A DNA stretch of 64,000 nucleotides from Malachius bipustulatus (taxonomy: Eukaryota; Arthropoda; Insecta; Coleoptera; Melyridae), in contig CAJUUM010000032.1 in the NCBI GenBank assembly GCA_910589415.1, positions 868,001 to 932,000 on the forward strand. Reading direction: 5' to 3'. Positions 1 through 14,055 of the stretch are shown here, piece by piece. A program made the position numbers and the translations under genes. The notes beneath the pieces were generated by a model. That model was not told the DNA's origin. It made no database searches and saw only the letters and a program-made list of their open reading frames with translations. Positions within the stretch are counted from its first letter, which is position 1; every line of letters starts with the position of its first letter.

Positions 1-574
1 CACCAGCTCGAACAATGGTCCACGACTTTGAGATGTGTGGGTAGGGACAGTGGGAATCCCGTCAGTCCGCTCATGCGCGTCACCGGTTTGCAGAGGACGC
101 ATGTGACAGCACACTATTAAGAGAGTCATAATTACTCCCGCCGTTTACCTGCACCAGCTCGAACAATGGTCCACGGATTTGAGATGGGTGGGTAGGGACA
201 GTGGGAATCCCGTCAGTCCGTTCATGCGCATCACCGGTTTGCAGAGGACGCATTTAACAGCACACTATTAAGGGAGTCATAGTTACTCCCGCCGTTTACC
301 CGCACCAGCTCGAACAATGGTCCACGAATTTTAGATGGGTGGGTAGGGACAGTGGGAATCCCGTCAGTCCGTTCATGCGCGTCACCGGTTTGCAGAGGAC
401 GCATTTGACAGCACACTATCAAGAGAGTCATATTTACTCCCGCCGTTTACCCGCACTAGCTCGAACAATGGTCCACGACTTTGAGATGTGTGGGTAGGGA
501 CAGTGGGAATCCCGTCAGTCCGCTCATGCGCGTCACCGGTTTGCAGAGGACGCATTTGACAGCACAGTATTAAG

Positions 575-606
<32 letters not shown>

Positions 607-721
607 ACCAGCTCGAACAATGGTCCACGAATTTTAGATGGGTGGGTAGGGACAGTGGGAATCCCGTCAGTCCGTTCATGCGCGTCACCGGTTTGCAGAG
701 GACGCATTTGACAGCACACTA

Positions 722-757
<36 letters not shown>

Positions 758-1023
758 ACCAGCTCGAACAATGGTCCACGACTTTGAGATGTGTGGGTAG
801 GGACAGTGGGAATCCCGTCAGTCCGCTCATGCGCGTCACCGTTTTGCAGAGGACGCATTTGACAGCACACTATCAAGAGAGTCATATTTACTCTCTTCGT
901 TTACCCGCACCAGCTCGAACAATGGTCCACGACTTTGAGATGGGTGGGTAGGGACAGTGGGAATCCCGTGAGTCCGTTCATGCGCGTCACCGGTTTGCAG
1001 AGGACGCATTTGACAGCACACTA

Positions 1024-1059
<36 letters not shown>

Positions 1060-1326
1060 ACCAGCTCGAAAAATGGTTAACGACTTTGAGATGAGTGGGT
1101 AGGGACAGTGGGAATCCCGTCAGTCCGCTCATGCGCGTCACCGGTTTGCAGAGGACGCATTTGACAGCACAGTATTAAGGAGAGTCATAGTTACTCCCGC
1201 CGTTTATCCGCACCAGCTCGAACAATGGTCCACGAATTTTAGATGGGTGGGTAGGGACAGTGGGATTCCCGTCAGTCCGTTCATGCGCGTCACCGGTTTG
1301 CAGAGGACGCATTTGACAGCACACTA

Positions 1327-1362
<36 letters not shown>

Positions 1363-1628
1363 ACCAGCTCGAACAATGGTCCACGACTTTGAGATGTGTG
1401 GGTAGGGACAGTGGGAATCCCGTCAGTCCGTTCATGCGCGTCACCGGTTTGCAGAGGACGCATTTGACAGCACACTATCAAGAGAGTCATATTTACTCTC
1501 TTTGTTTACCCGCATCAGCTCGAACAATGGTCTACGACTTTGAGATGGGTGGGTAGGGACAGTGGGAATCCCGTCAGTCCGTTCATGCGCGTCACCGGTT
1601 TGCAGAGGACGCATTTGACAGCACACTA

Positions 1629-1664
<36 letters not shown>

Positions 1665-1930
1665 ACCAGCTCGAACAATGGTCCACGACTTTGAGATGTG
1701 TGGGTAGGGACAGTGGGAATCCCGGCAGTCCGTTCATGCGCGTCACCGGTTTGCAGAGGACGTATTTTACAGCACACTATTAAGAGAGTCATAGTTACTC
1801 CCGTTGTTCACCCACGCCAGCTCGAACAATGGTCCACGACTTTGAGATGTGTGGGTAGGGATAGCGGGAATCCCGTCAGTCCGTTCATGCGCGTCGCCGG
1901 TTCGCAGAGGACTCATTTGACAGCACACTA

Positions 1931-1955
<25 letters not shown>

Positions 1956-1963
<8 letters not shown>

Positions 1964-2065
1964 TTCACCAGCTCGTACAATGGTCCACGACTTTGAGATG
2001 TTTTGAGAGGTTTGCAGAGGACGCATTTGACAGCACACTATTAAGAGAGTCATAGTTACTCTCGC
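1956..2065. repeat. 110-bp truncated satellite A monomer
   Basis: The monomer reads CTTTGAGATG and then jumps through TTTTGAGAGG to TTTGCAGAGG. This is 41 bp shorter than the standard unit and lacks the GGGTAGGGACAGTGGGAA and CGTTCATGCGCG portion. Landmark spacing before and after confirms a 110-bp unit. Confidence 0.9.
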
Positions 2066-2820
2066 CGTTTACCCGCACCAGCTCGAACAATGGTCCACGA
2101 CTTTGAGATGGGAGGTTAGGGACAGTGGGAATCCCGTCAGTACGTTCATGCGCGTCACCGGTTTGCAGAAGACGCATTTGGCAGCACACTATTAGGAGAG
2201 TCACAGTTACTCCCGCCGTTTACCCGCACCAACACGAACAATGATCCACGACTTTGAGATGTGTGGGTAGGGACAGTGGGAAACCCGTTAGTCCGTTCAT
2301 GCGCGTAACCGGTTTGCAGAGGACGCATTTGACAGCACACTATTAAGAGAGTCATAGTTATCCCCGCCGTTTACCCGCACCAGCTCGAACAATGGTCCAC
2401 GGATTTGAGATGGGTGGGTAGGGACAGTGGGAATCCCGTCAGTCCGTTCATGCGCGTCACCGGTTTGCAGAGGATGCATTTGACAGCACACTATTAAGAG
2501 ACTCGAAGTTACTCCCGCCGTTTACCCGCACCAGCTCGAACAATGGTCCACGGATTTGAGATGGGTGGGTAGGGACAGTGGGAATCCCGTCAGTCCGTTC
2601 ATGCGCGTCACCGGTTTGCAGAGGATGCATTTGACAGCACACTATTAAGAGACTCGAAGTTACTCCCGCCGTTTACCCGCACCAGCTCGAACAATGGTCT
2701 ACGACTTTAAGATGGGTGGGTAGGGACAGTGGGAATCCCGTCAGTCCGCTCATGCGCGTCACCAATTTGCAGAGGATGCATTTGACAGCACACTATTAAG
2801 AGACTCGAAGTTACTCCCGC

Positions 2821-2883
2821 CGTTCGCCCGCGCCTTCCAAGCCCGTTACCTCGGCGCGTCACCAGTTGGATGACGACGCATTT
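2821..2883. repeat. Satellite A short (100-bp) monomer, core
   Basis: The usual CGTTTACCCGCACCAGCTCG to CACCGGTTTGCAG stretch is replaced by a distinct core containing CGCCTTCCAAGCCCGTTACC and CACCAGTTGGATGACG. The flanks rejoin the standard monomer at GACGCATTTGACAG. Spacing of GACGCATTT to the neighbouring monomer is 100 bp. Confidence 0.9.
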
Positions 2884-2895
2884 GACAGCACACTA

Positions 2896-2931
<36 letters not shown>

Positions 2932-3197
2932 ACCAGCTCGAACAATGGTCCACGACTTTGAGATGTGTGGGTAGGGACAGTGGGAATCCCGTCAGTCCGT
3001 TCATGCGCGTCACCGGTTTGCAGAGGACGCATTTGACAGCGCACTATTAAGAGAGTCATAGTTACTACCGCCGTTTACCCGCACCAGCTCGAACAATGGT
3101 CCACGACTTTGAGATGTGTGGGTAGGGACAGTGGGGATTCCGTCAGTCCGCTCATGCGCGTCACCGGTTTGCAGAGGACGCATTTGACAGCACACTA

Positions 3198-3233
<36 letters not shown>

Positions 3234-3675
3234 TTCATCTCGAACAAATGTCCACGACTTTGAGATTAGTGGGTAGGGACAGTGGGAATCCCGTCAGTCC
3301 GTTCATGCGCGTCACCGGTTTGCAGAGGACGCATTTGACAGCACACTATTAAGAGAGTCATAGTAACTCCCGCCGTTTACCCGCACCAGCTCGAACAATG
3401 GTCCACGACTTTGAGATGTGTGGGTAGGGACAGTGGGAATCCCGTCAGTCCGCTCATGCGCGTCACCGGTTTGCAGAGGATGCATTTGACAGCACACTAT
3501 TAAGAGAGTCATAGTTTCTCCCGCCGTTCACCCACGCCAGCTCGAACAGTGGTTCACGACTTTGAGATGTGTGGGTAGGGATAGTGGGAATCCCGTCAGT
3601 CCGTTCATGCGCGTCACTGGTTTGCGGAGGACTCATTTGATAGCACACTATTAAGAGACTCGAAGTTACTCCCGC

Positions 3676-3738
3676 CGTTCGCCTGCGCCTTCCAAGCCCG
3701 TTATCTCGGCGCGTCACCACTTGGATGACGACGCATTT
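3676..3738. repeat. Satellite A short (100-bp) monomer, core
   Basis: Same core as at 2821, here with GCCTGCGCCTTCC, TTATCTCGGCG and CACCACTTGGATGACG. Confidence 0.9.
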
Positions 3739-3901
3739 GACAGCACACTATTAAGAGAGCCATAGTCACTCCCGCCGTTCACCCACGCCAGCTCGAACAA
3801 TGGTCCACGGATTTGAGATGGGTGGGTAGGGACAATGAGAATCCCGTCAGTCCGTTCATGCGCGTCAACGGTTTGCAGAGGACGCATTTGACAGCACACT
3901 A

Positions 3902-3937
<36 letters not shown>

Positions 3938-4052
3938 ACCAGCTCGAACAATGGTCCACGACTTTGAGATGTGTGGGTAGGGACAGTGGGAATCCCGTCA
4001 GTCCGTTCATGCGCGTCACCGGTTTGCAGAAGACGCATTTGGCAGCACACTA

Positions 4053-4088
<36 letters not shown>

Positions 4089-4619
4089 ACCATCTCGAAC
4101 AATGATCCACGACTTTGAGATGTGTGGGTAGGGACAGTGGGAATCCCGTCAGTCCGTTCATGCGCGTCACCGGTTTGCAGAGGACGCATTTGACAGCACA
4201 CTATTAAGAGAGTGATAGTTACTCCCGCCGTTTACCCGCACCAGCTCGAACAATGGTCCACGACTTTGAGATGTGTGGGTAGGGACAGTGAGAATCCCGT
4301 CAGTCCGCTCATGCGCGTCACCGGTTTGCAGAGGACGCATTTGACAGCACACTATTAAGAGAGTCATAGTTACTCTCGCCGTTTACCCGCACCAGCTCGA
4401 AAAATGGTTAACGACTTTGAGATAAGTGGGTAGGAACAGTGGGAATCCCGTCAGTCCGCTCATGAGCGTCACCGGTTTGCAGAGGACGCATTTGACAGCA
4501 CACTATTAAGAGAGTCATAGTTACTCTCGCCGTTTACCCGCACCAGCTCGAAAAATGGTTAACGACTTTGAGATGAGTGGGTAGGGACAGTGGGAATCCC
4601 GTCAGTCCGCTCATGCGCG

Positions 4620-4656
4620 TCACCGGTTTGCAGAGGACGCATTTGACAGCACACTA

Positions 4657-4692
<36 letters not shown>

Positions 4693-4807
4693 ACCAGCTC
4701 GAACAATGGTCCACGAATTTTAGATGGGTGGGTAGGGACAGTGGGAATCCCGTCAGTCCGTTCATGCGCGTCACCGGTTTGCAGAGGACGCATTTGACAG
4801 CACACTA

Positions 4808-4843
<36 letters not shown>

Positions 4844-5411
4844 ACCAGCTCGAACAATGGTCCACGACTTTGAGATGTGTGGGTAGGGACAGTGGGAATC
4901 CCGTCAGTCCGTTCATGCGCGTCACCGGTTTGCAGAGGACGCATTTGACAGCACACTATCAAGAGAGTCATATTTACTCTCTTCGTTTACCCGCACCAGC
5001 TCGAACAATGGTCCACGACTTTGAGATGGGTGGGTAGGGACAGTGGGAATCCCGTCAGTCCGTTCATGCGCGTCACCGGTTTGCAGAGGACGCATTTGAC
5101 AGCACACTATTAAGAGAGTCATAGTTACTCCTGCCGTTTACCCGCACCAGCTCGAACAATGGTCCACGACTTTGAGATGTGTGGGTAGGGACAGTGGGAA
5201 TCCCGGCAGTCCGTTCATGCGCGTCACCGGTTTGCAGAGGACGTATTTGACAGCACACTATTAAGAGAGTCATAATTACTCCCGTTGTTCACCCACGCCA
5301 GCTCGAATAATGGTCCACGACTTTGAGATGTGTGGGTAGGGATAGCGGGAATCCCGTCAGTCCGTTCATGCGCGTCACCTATTCGCAGAGGACTCATTTG
5401 ACAGCACACTA

Positions 5412-5444
<33 letters not shown>

Positions 5445-6115
5445 TTCACCAGCTCGTACAATGGTCCACGACTTTGAGATGGGTGGGTAGGGACAGTGGG
5501 AATCCCGTCAGTCCGTTCATGCGTGTCACTGGTTTGCAGAGGACGCATTTGACAGCACACTATTACGAGACTCATAGTTACTCCCGCCGTTTACCCGCAC
5601 TAGCACGAAAAATGATCCACGACTTTGATATGTGTGTGTAGGGACAGTGGGAATCCCGTTAGTCCGTTCATGCGCGTAACCGGTTTGCAGAGGACGCATT
5701 TGACAGCACACTATTAAGAGAGTCATATTTACTCTCGTCGTTTACCCGCACCAGCTCGAACAATGGTCCACGACTTTGAGATGGGTGGGTAGGGACAGTG
5801 GGAATCCCGTCAGTCCGTTCATGCGCGTCACCGGTTTGCAGAGGACGCATTTGACAGCCCACTATTAAGAGACTCATAGTTACTCCCGCCGTTCGCTTGC
5901 GCCTTCCAAGCCCGTTACCTTGGCGCGTCACCACTTGGATGACGACGCATTTGACAGCGCACTATTAAGAGAGTCATAATTACTCCCGCCGTTTACCTGC
6001 ACCAGCTCGAACAATGGTCCACGACTTTGAGATGGGTGGGTAGGGACAGTGGGAATCCCGTCAGTCCGTTCATGCGCGTCACCGGTTTGTAGAGGACGCA
6101 TTTGACAGCGCACTA

Positions 6116-6151
<36 letters not shown>

Positions 6152-6266
6152 ACCAGCTCGAACAATGGTCCACGACTTTGAGATGGGTGGGTAGGGACAG
6201 TGGGAATCCCGTCAGTCCGTTCATGCGCGTCATCGGTTTGCAGAAGACGCATTTGGCAGCACACTA

Positions 6267-6302
<36 letters not shown>

Positions 6303-6417
6303 ACCATCTCGAACAATGATCCACGACTTTGAGATGTGTGGGTAGGGACAGTGGGAATCCCGTCAGTCCGTTCATGCGCGTCACCGGTTTGCAGAAGACG
6401 CATTTGGCAGCACACTA

Positions 6418-6453
<36 letters not shown>

Positions 6454-6568
6454 ACCAACTCGAACAATGATCCACGACTTTGAGATGTGTGGGTAGGGAC
6501 AGTGGGAATCCCGTTAGTCCGTTCATGCGCGTAACCGGTTTGCAGAGGACGCATTTGACAGCACACTA

Positions 6569-6604
<36 letters not shown>

Positions 6605-6719
6605 ACCAGCTCGAAAAATGGTCCACGACTTTGAGATGGGTGGGTAGGGACAGTGAGAATCCCGTCAGTCTGTTCATGCGCGTCACGGGTTTGCAGAGGA
6701 CGCATTTGACAGCACGCTA

Positions 6720-6755
<36 letters not shown>

Positions 6756-7330
6756 ACCAGCTCGAACAATGGTCCACGAATTTTAGATGGGTGGGTAGGG
6801 ACAGTGGGAATCCCGTCAGTCCGTTCATGCGCGTCACCGGTTTGCAGAGGACGCATTTGACAGCACACTATTAAGAGAGTCATATTTACTCTCGTCGTTT
6901 ACCCGCACCAGCTCGAACAATGGTCCACGACTTTGAAATGTGTGGGTAGGGATAGTGGGAATCCCGTCAGTCCGTTCATGCGCGTCACCGGTTTGCAGAG
7001 GACGCATTTGACAGCAAACTATTAAGAGACTCATAGTTACTCCCGCCGTTTACCCGCACCAGCTCGAACAATGGTTCACGATATTGAGATGGGTGGATAG
7101 GGACAGTGGGAATCCCGTCAGTCCGTTCATGCTGGTCACTGGTTTGCGGAGGACGCATTTGACAGCACACTATTAAGAGAGTCATAATTACTCCCGCCGT
7201 TTACCTGCACCAGCTCGAACAATGGTCCACGGATTTGAGATGGGTGGGTAGGGACAGTGGGAATCCCGTCAGTCCGTTCATGCGCGTCACCGGTTTGCAG
7301 AGGACGCATTTGACAGCACACTATTAAGAG
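4620..7330. repeat. Satellite A dispersed paralogous segment, left copy
   Basis: An ordered series of monomer variants that recurs in the same order 11,176 bp downstream up to about 5726, then 11,327 bp downstream to about 7330. The change of 151 bp is exactly one extra monomer in the right copy. Diagnostic variants are the CCGTTGTTCACCCACGCC monomer near 5283, GATATGTGTGTGTAGGG near 5627, the short monomer at 5890, and CGATATTGAGATGGGTGG near 7079. Confidence 0.85.
5890..5952. repeat. Satellite A short (100-bp) monomer, core
   Basis: Subtype with CGTTCGCTTGCGCC and TTACCTTGGCG. Like the other CGCTTGCG copies, the monomer before it carries AGACTCATAG where most have AGAGTCATAG. Confidence 0.9.
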
Positions 7331-7628
7331 AGTCATAGTTACACCCGCCGTTTACCCGCACCAGCTCGAACAATGGTCCACGACTTTGAGATGGGTGGGT
7401 AGGGACCGTGGGAATCCCGTCAGTCCGCTCATGCGCGTCACCGGTTTGCAGAGGACGCATTTGACAGCACACTATCAAGAGAATCATATTTACTCTCGTC
7501 GTTTACCCGCACCAGCTCGAACAATGGTCCACGACTTTGAGATGGGTGGGTAGGGACAGTGGGAATCCCGTCAGTCCGTTCATGCGCGTCACCGGTTTGC
7601 AGAGGACGCATTTGACAGCCCACTATTA

Positions 7629-7876
7629 AGAGACTCATAGTTACTCCCGCCGTTCGCTTGCGCCTTCCAAGCCCGTTACCTTGGCGCGTCACCACTTGGA
7701 TGACCACGCATTCGACAGCGCACTATTAAGAGAGTCATAATTACTCCCGCCGTTTACCTGCACCAGCTCGAACAATGGTCCACGGATTTGAGACGGGTGG
7801 GTAGGGACAATGAGACTCCCGTCAGTCCGTTCATGCGCGTCAACGGTTTGCAGAGGACGCATTTGACAGCACACTA

Positions 7877-7912
<36 letters not shown>

Positions 7913-8027
7913 ACCAGCTCGAACAATGGTCCACGACTTTGAGATGGGTGGGTAGGGACAGTGGGAATCCCGTCAGTCCGTTCATGCGCGTCACCGGTTT
8001 GCAGAAGACGCATTTGGCAGCACACTA

Positions 8028-8063
<36 letters not shown>

Positions 8064-8329
8064 ACCATCTCGAACAATGATCCACGACTTTGAGATGTGT
8101 GGGTAGGGACAGTGGGAATCCCGTCAGTCCGTTCATGCGCGTCACCGGTTTGCAGAGGACGCATTTGACAGCACACTATTAAGAGAGTGATAGTTACTCC
8201 CGCCGTTTACCCGCACCAGCTCGAACAATGGTCCACGACTTTGAGATGTGTGGGTAGGGACAGTGGGAATCCCGTCAGTCCGTTCATGCGCGTCACCGGT
8301 TTGCAGAAGACGCATTTGGCAGCACACTA

Positions 8330-8365
<36 letters not shown>

Positions 8366-8480
8366 ACCATCTCGAACAATGATCCACGACTTTGAGATGT
8401 GTGGGTAGGGACAGTGGGAATCCCGTCAGTCCGTTCATGCGCGTCACCGGTTTGCAGAGGACGCATTTGACAGCACACTA

Positions 8481-8516
<36 letters not shown>

Positions 8517-8631
8517 ACCAGCTCGAACAATGGTCCACGACTTTGAGATGGGTGGGTAGGGACAGTGGGAATCCCGTCAGTCCGTTCATGCGCGTCACCG
8601 GTTTGCAGAAGACGCATTTGGCAGCACACTA

Positions 8632-8667
<36 letters not shown>

Positions 8668-9084
8668 ACCAGCTCGAACAATGGTCCACGAATTTTAGAT
8701 GGGTGGGTAGGGACAGTGGGAATCCCGTCAGTCCGTTCATGTGCGTCACCGGTTTGCAGAGGACGCATTTAACAGCACACTATTAAGAGAGTCATAGTTA
8801 CTCCCGCCGTTGACCCGCACCATCTCGAACAATGATCCACGACTTTGAGATGTGTGGGTATGGACAGTGGGAATCCCGTCAGTTCGCTCATGCGCGTCAC
8901 CGGTTTGCAGAGGACGCATTTGACAGCACACTATTAAGAGAGTCATAATTACTCCCGCCGTTTACCTGCACCAGCTCGAACAATGGTCCACGGATTTGAG
9001 ATGGGTGGGTAGGGACAGTGGGAATCCCGTCAGTCCGTTCATGCGCATCACCGGTTTGCAGAGGACGCATTTAACAGCACACTA

Positions 9085-9120
<36 letters not shown>

Positions 9121-9537
9121 ACCAGCTCGAACAATGGTCCACGAATTTTAGATGAGTGGGTAGGTACAGTGGGAATCCCGTCAGTCCGTTCATGTGCGTC
9201 ACCGGTTTGCAGAGGACGCATTTGACAGCACACTATCAAGAGAGTCATATTTACTCCCGCCGTTTACCCGCACCAGCGCGAACAATGGTCCACGACTTTG
9301 AGATGTGTGGGTAGGGACAGTGGGAATCCCGTCAGTCCGTTCATGCGCGTCACCGGTTTGCAGAGGACGCATTTGACAGCACACTATCAAGAGAGTCATA
9401 TTTACTCTCTTCGTTTATCCGCACCAGCTCGAACAATGGTCCACGACTTTGAGATGGGTGGGTAGGGACAGTGGGAATCCCGTGAGTCCGTTCATGCGCG
9501 TCACCGGTTTGCAGAGGACGCATTTGACAGCACACTA

Positions 9538-9573
<36 letters not shown>

Positions 9574-9693
9574 ACCAGCTCGAAAAATGGTTAACGACTT
9601 TGAGATGAGTGGGTAGGGACAGTGGGAATCCCGTCAGTTCGCTCATGCGCGTCACCGGTTTGCAGAGGACGCATTTGACAGCACACTATTAAG

Positions 9694-9725
<32 letters not shown>

Positions 9726-9991
9726 ACCAGCTCGAACAATGGTCCACGAATTTAAGATGGGTGGATAGGGACAGTGGGAATCCCGTCAGTCCGTTCATGC
9801 GCGTCACCGGTTTGCAGAAGACGCATTTGACAGCACACTATTAAGAGAGTCATAGTTACTCTCGCCGTTTACCCGCACCAGCTCGAACAATGGTCCACGA
9901 CTTTGAGATGTGTGGGTAGGGACAGTGGGAATCCCGTGAGTCCGTTCATGCGCGTCACCGGTTTGCAGAGGACGCATTTGACAGCACACTA

Positions 9992-10027
<36 letters not shown>

Positions 10028-10147
10028 ACCAGCTCGAAAAATGGTTAACGACTTTGAGATGAGTGGGTAGGGACAGTGGGAATCCCGTCAGTCCGCTCAT
10101 GCGCGTCACCGGTTTGCAGAGGACGCATTTGACAGCACACTATTAAG

Positions 10148-10179
<32 letters not shown>

Positions 10180-10449
10180 ACCAGCTCGAACTATGGTCCA
10201 CGAATTTTAGATGGGTGGGTAGGGACAGTGGGAATCCCGTCAGTCCGTTCATGCGCGTCACCGGTTTGCAGAGGACGCATTTGACAGCACACTATTAAGA
10301 GAGTCATAATTACTCCCGCCGTTTACCTGCACCAGCTCGAACAATGGTCCACGGATTTGAGATGGGTGGGTAGGGACAATGAGAATCCCGTCAGTCCGTT
10401 CATGCGCGTCAACGGTTTGCAGAGGACGCATTTGACAGCACACTATTAT

Positions 10450-10481
<32 letters not shown>

Positions 10482-10596
10482 ACCAGCTCGAACAATGGTC
10501 CACGACTTTGAGATGGGTGGGTAGGGACAGTGGGAATCCCGTCAGTCCGTTCATGCGCGTCACCGGTTTGCAGAAGACGCATTTGGCAGCACACTA

Positions 10597-10632
<36 letters not shown>

Positions 10633-11502
10633 ACCATCTCGAACAATGATCCACGACTTTGAGATGTGTGGGTAGGGACAGTGGGAATCCCGTCAGTCCG
10701 TTCATGCGCGTCACCGGTTTGCAGAGGACGCATTTGACAGCACACTATTAAGAGAGTGATAGTTACTCCCGCCGTTTACCCGCACCAGCTCGAACAATGG
10801 TCCACGACTTTGAGATGTGTGGGTAGGGACAGTGAGAATCCCGTCAGTCCGCTCATGCGCGTCACCGGTTTGCAGAGGACGCATTTGACAGCACACTATT
10901 AAGAGAGTCATAGTTAATCCCGCCGTTTACCCGCACCAGCTCGAACAATGGTCCACGAATTTTAGATGGGTGGGTAGGGACAGTGGGAATCCCGTCAGTC
11001 CGTTCATGCGCGTCACCGGTTTGCAGAGGACGCATTTGACAGCACACTATCAAGAGAGTCATATTTATTCCCGTCGTTTACCCGCACCAGCTCGAACAAT
11101 GGTCCACGACTTTGAGATGTGTGGGTAGGGACAGTGGGAATCCCGTCAGTCCGTTCATGCGCGTCACCGGTTTGCAGAGGACGCATTTGACATCACACTA
11201 TCAAGAGAGTCATATTTACTATCTTCGTTTACCCGCACCAGCTCGAACAATGGTCCACGACTTTGAGATGGGTGGGTAGGGACAGTGGGAATCCCGTCAG
11301 TCCGTTCATACGCGTCACCGGTTTGCAGAGGACGCATTTGACAGCACACTATTAAGAGAGTCATAGTTACTCTCGCCGTTTACCCGCACCAGCTCGAAAA
11401 ATGGTTAACGACTTTGAGATGAGTGGGTAGGGACAGTGGGAATCCCGTCAGTCCGCTCATGCGCGTCACCGGTTTGCAGAGGACGCATTTGACAGCACAC
11501 TA

Positions 11503-11538
<36 letters not shown>

Positions 11539-11653
11539 ACCAGCTCGAACAATGGTCCACGAATTTTAGATGGGTGGGTAGGGACAGTGGGAATCCCGTC
11601 AGTCCGTTCATGCGCGTCACCGGTTTGCAGAGGACGCATTTGACAGCACACTA

Positions 11654-11689
<36 letters not shown>

Positions 11690-11958
11690 ACCAGCTCGAA
11701 CAATGGTCCACGACTTTGAGATGTGTGGGTAGGGACAGTGGGAATCCCGTCAGTCCGTTCATGCGCGTCACCGGTTTGCAGAGGACGCATTTGACAGCAC
11801 ACTATCAAGAGAGTCATATTTACTCTGTTCGTTTACCCGCACCAGCTCGAACAATGGTCCACGACTTTGAGATGGGTGGGTAGGGACAGTGGGAATCCCG
11901 TCAGTCCGTTCATGCGCGTCACCGGTTTGCAGAGGACGCATTTGACAGCACACTATTA
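7629..11958. repeat. Satellite A higher-order block, 4,330 bp, copy 1
   Basis: Every monomer in this stretch has a near-identical partner 4,330 bp downstream. Matched landmarks include the short monomers at 7651 and 11981, the GACAATGAGACTCCC variant near 7807 and 12137, and GACAATGAGAATCCC near 10375 and 14705. The length fits 28 monomers plus one 100-bp short monomer, with two monomers carrying one extra base (28 x 151 + 100 + 2). The left edge is approximate. At 7470-7500 the upstream monomer differs from its counterpart at 11800-11830, and similarity becomes continuous near 7620. Confidence 0.9.
7651..7713. repeat. Satellite A short (100-bp) monomer, core
   Basis: CGCTTGCG subtype with GATGACCACGCATTCGAC, a pair of changes shared only with the copy at 11981. 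That pair ties the two 4,330-bp blocks together. Confidence 0.9.
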
Positions 11959-12206
11959 AGAGACTCATAGTTACTCCCGCCGTTCGCTTGCGCCTTCCAA
12001 GCCCGTTACCTTGGCGCGTCACCACTTGGATGACCACGCATTCGACAGCGCACTATTAAGAGAGTCATAATTACTCCCGCCGTTTACCTGCACCAGCTCG
12101 AACAATGGTCCACGGATTTGAGACGGGTGGGTAGGGACAATGAGACTCCCGTCAGTCCGTTCATGCGCGTCAACGGTTTGCAGAGGACGCATTTGACAGC
12201 ACACTA

Positions 12207-12242
<36 letters not shown>

Positions 12243-12357
12243 ACCAGCTCGAACAATGGTCCACGACTTTGAGATGGGTGGGTAGGGACAGTGGGAATCC
12301 CGTCAGTCCGTTCATGCGCGTCACCGGTTTGCAGAAGACGCATTTGGCAGCACACTA

Positions 12358-12393
<36 letters not shown>

Positions 12394-12659
12394 ACCATCT
12401 CGAACAATGATCCACGACTTTGAGATGTGTGGGTAGGGACAGTGGGAATCCCGTCAGTCCGTTCATGCGCGTCACCGGTTTGCAGAGGACGCATTTGACA
12501 GCACACTATTAAGAGAGTGATAGTTACTCCCGCCGTTTACCCGCACCAGCTCGAACAATGGTCCACGACTTTGAGATGTGTGGGTAGGGACAGTGGGAAT
12601 CCCGTCAGTCCGTTCATGCGCGTCACCGGTTTGCAGAAGACGCATTTGGCAGCACACTA

Positions 12660-12695
<36 letters not shown>

Positions 12696-12810
12696 ACCAT
12701 CTCGAACAATGATCCACGACTTTGAGATGTGTGGGTAGGGACAGTGGGAATCCCGTCAGTCCGTTCATGCGCGTCACCGGTTTGCAGAGGACGCATTTGA
12801 CAGCACACTA

Positions 12811-12846
<36 letters not shown>

Positions 12847-12965
12847 ACCAGCTCGAACAATGGTCCACGACTTTGAGATGGGTGGGTAGGGACAGTGGGA
12901 ATCCCGTCAGTCCGTTCATGCGCGTCACCGGTTTGCAGAAGACGCATTTGGCAGCACACTATTAG

Positions 12966-12997
<32 letters not shown>

Positions 12998-13112
12998 ACC
13001 AGCTCGAACAATGGTCCACGAATTTTAGATGGGTGGGTAGGGACAGTGGGAATCCCGTCAGTCCGTTCATGTGCGTCACCGGTTTGCAGAGGACGCATTT
13101 AACAGCACACTA

Positions 13113-13148
<36 letters not shown>

Positions 13149-13414
13149 ACCATCTCGAACAATGATCCACGACTTTGAGATGTGTGGGTATGGACAGTGG
13201 GAATCCCGTCAGTTCGCTCATGCGCGTCACCGGTTTGCAGAGGACGCATTTGACAGCACACTATTAAGAGAGTCATAATTACTCCCGCCGTTTACCTGCA
13301 CCAGCTCGAACAATGGTCCACGGATTTGAGATGGGTGGGTAGGGACAGTGGGAATCCCGTCAGTCCGTTCATGCGCATCACCGGTTTGCAGAGGACGCAT
13401 TTAACAGCACACTA

Positions 13415-13450
<36 letters not shown>

Positions 13451-13867
13451 ACCAGCTCGAACAATGGTCCACGAATTTTAGATGGGTGGGTAGGTACAGT
13501 GGGAATCCCGTCAGTCCGTTCATGTGCGTCACCGGTTTGCAGAGGACGCATTTGACAGCACACTATCAAGAGAGTCATATTTACTCCCGCCGTTTACCCG
13601 CACCAGCGCGAACAATGGTCCACGACTTTGAGATGTGTGGGTAGGGACAGTGGGAATCCCGTCAGTCCGTTCATGCGCGTCACCGGTTTGCAGAGGACGC
13701 ATTTGACAGCACACTATCAAGAGAGTCATATTTACTCTCTTCGTTTATCCGCACCAGCTCGAACAATGGTCCACGACTTTGAGATGGGTGGGTAGGGACA
13801 GTGGGAATCCCGTGAGTCCGTTCATGCAAGTCACCGGTTTGCAGAGGACGCATTTGACAGCACACTA

Positions 13868-13903
<36 letters not shown>

Positions 13904-14023
13904 ACCAGCTCGAAAAATGGTTAACGACTTTGAGATGAGTGGGTAGGGACAGTGGGAATCCCGTCAGTTCGCTCATGCGCGTCACCGGTTTGCAGAGGAC
14001 GCATTTGACAGCACACTATTAAG

Positions 14024-14055
<32 letters not shown>

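Larger units (their letters stand above)
534..3780. repeat. Satellite A dispersed paralogous segment near the left edge
   Basis: The monomer order here recurs at 20073-24225. The offset steps from 19,539 bp (534-2030) to 19,841, 20,143 and finally 20,445 bp (about 2859 onward). These are increments of exact multiples of two 151-bp monomers. Diagnostic sites are the 110-bp monomer at 1956, the ACTTTAAGATGGG variant near 2704, the short monomers at 2821 and 3676, and CTTCATCTCGAACAAATG near 3233. Confidence 0.85.
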
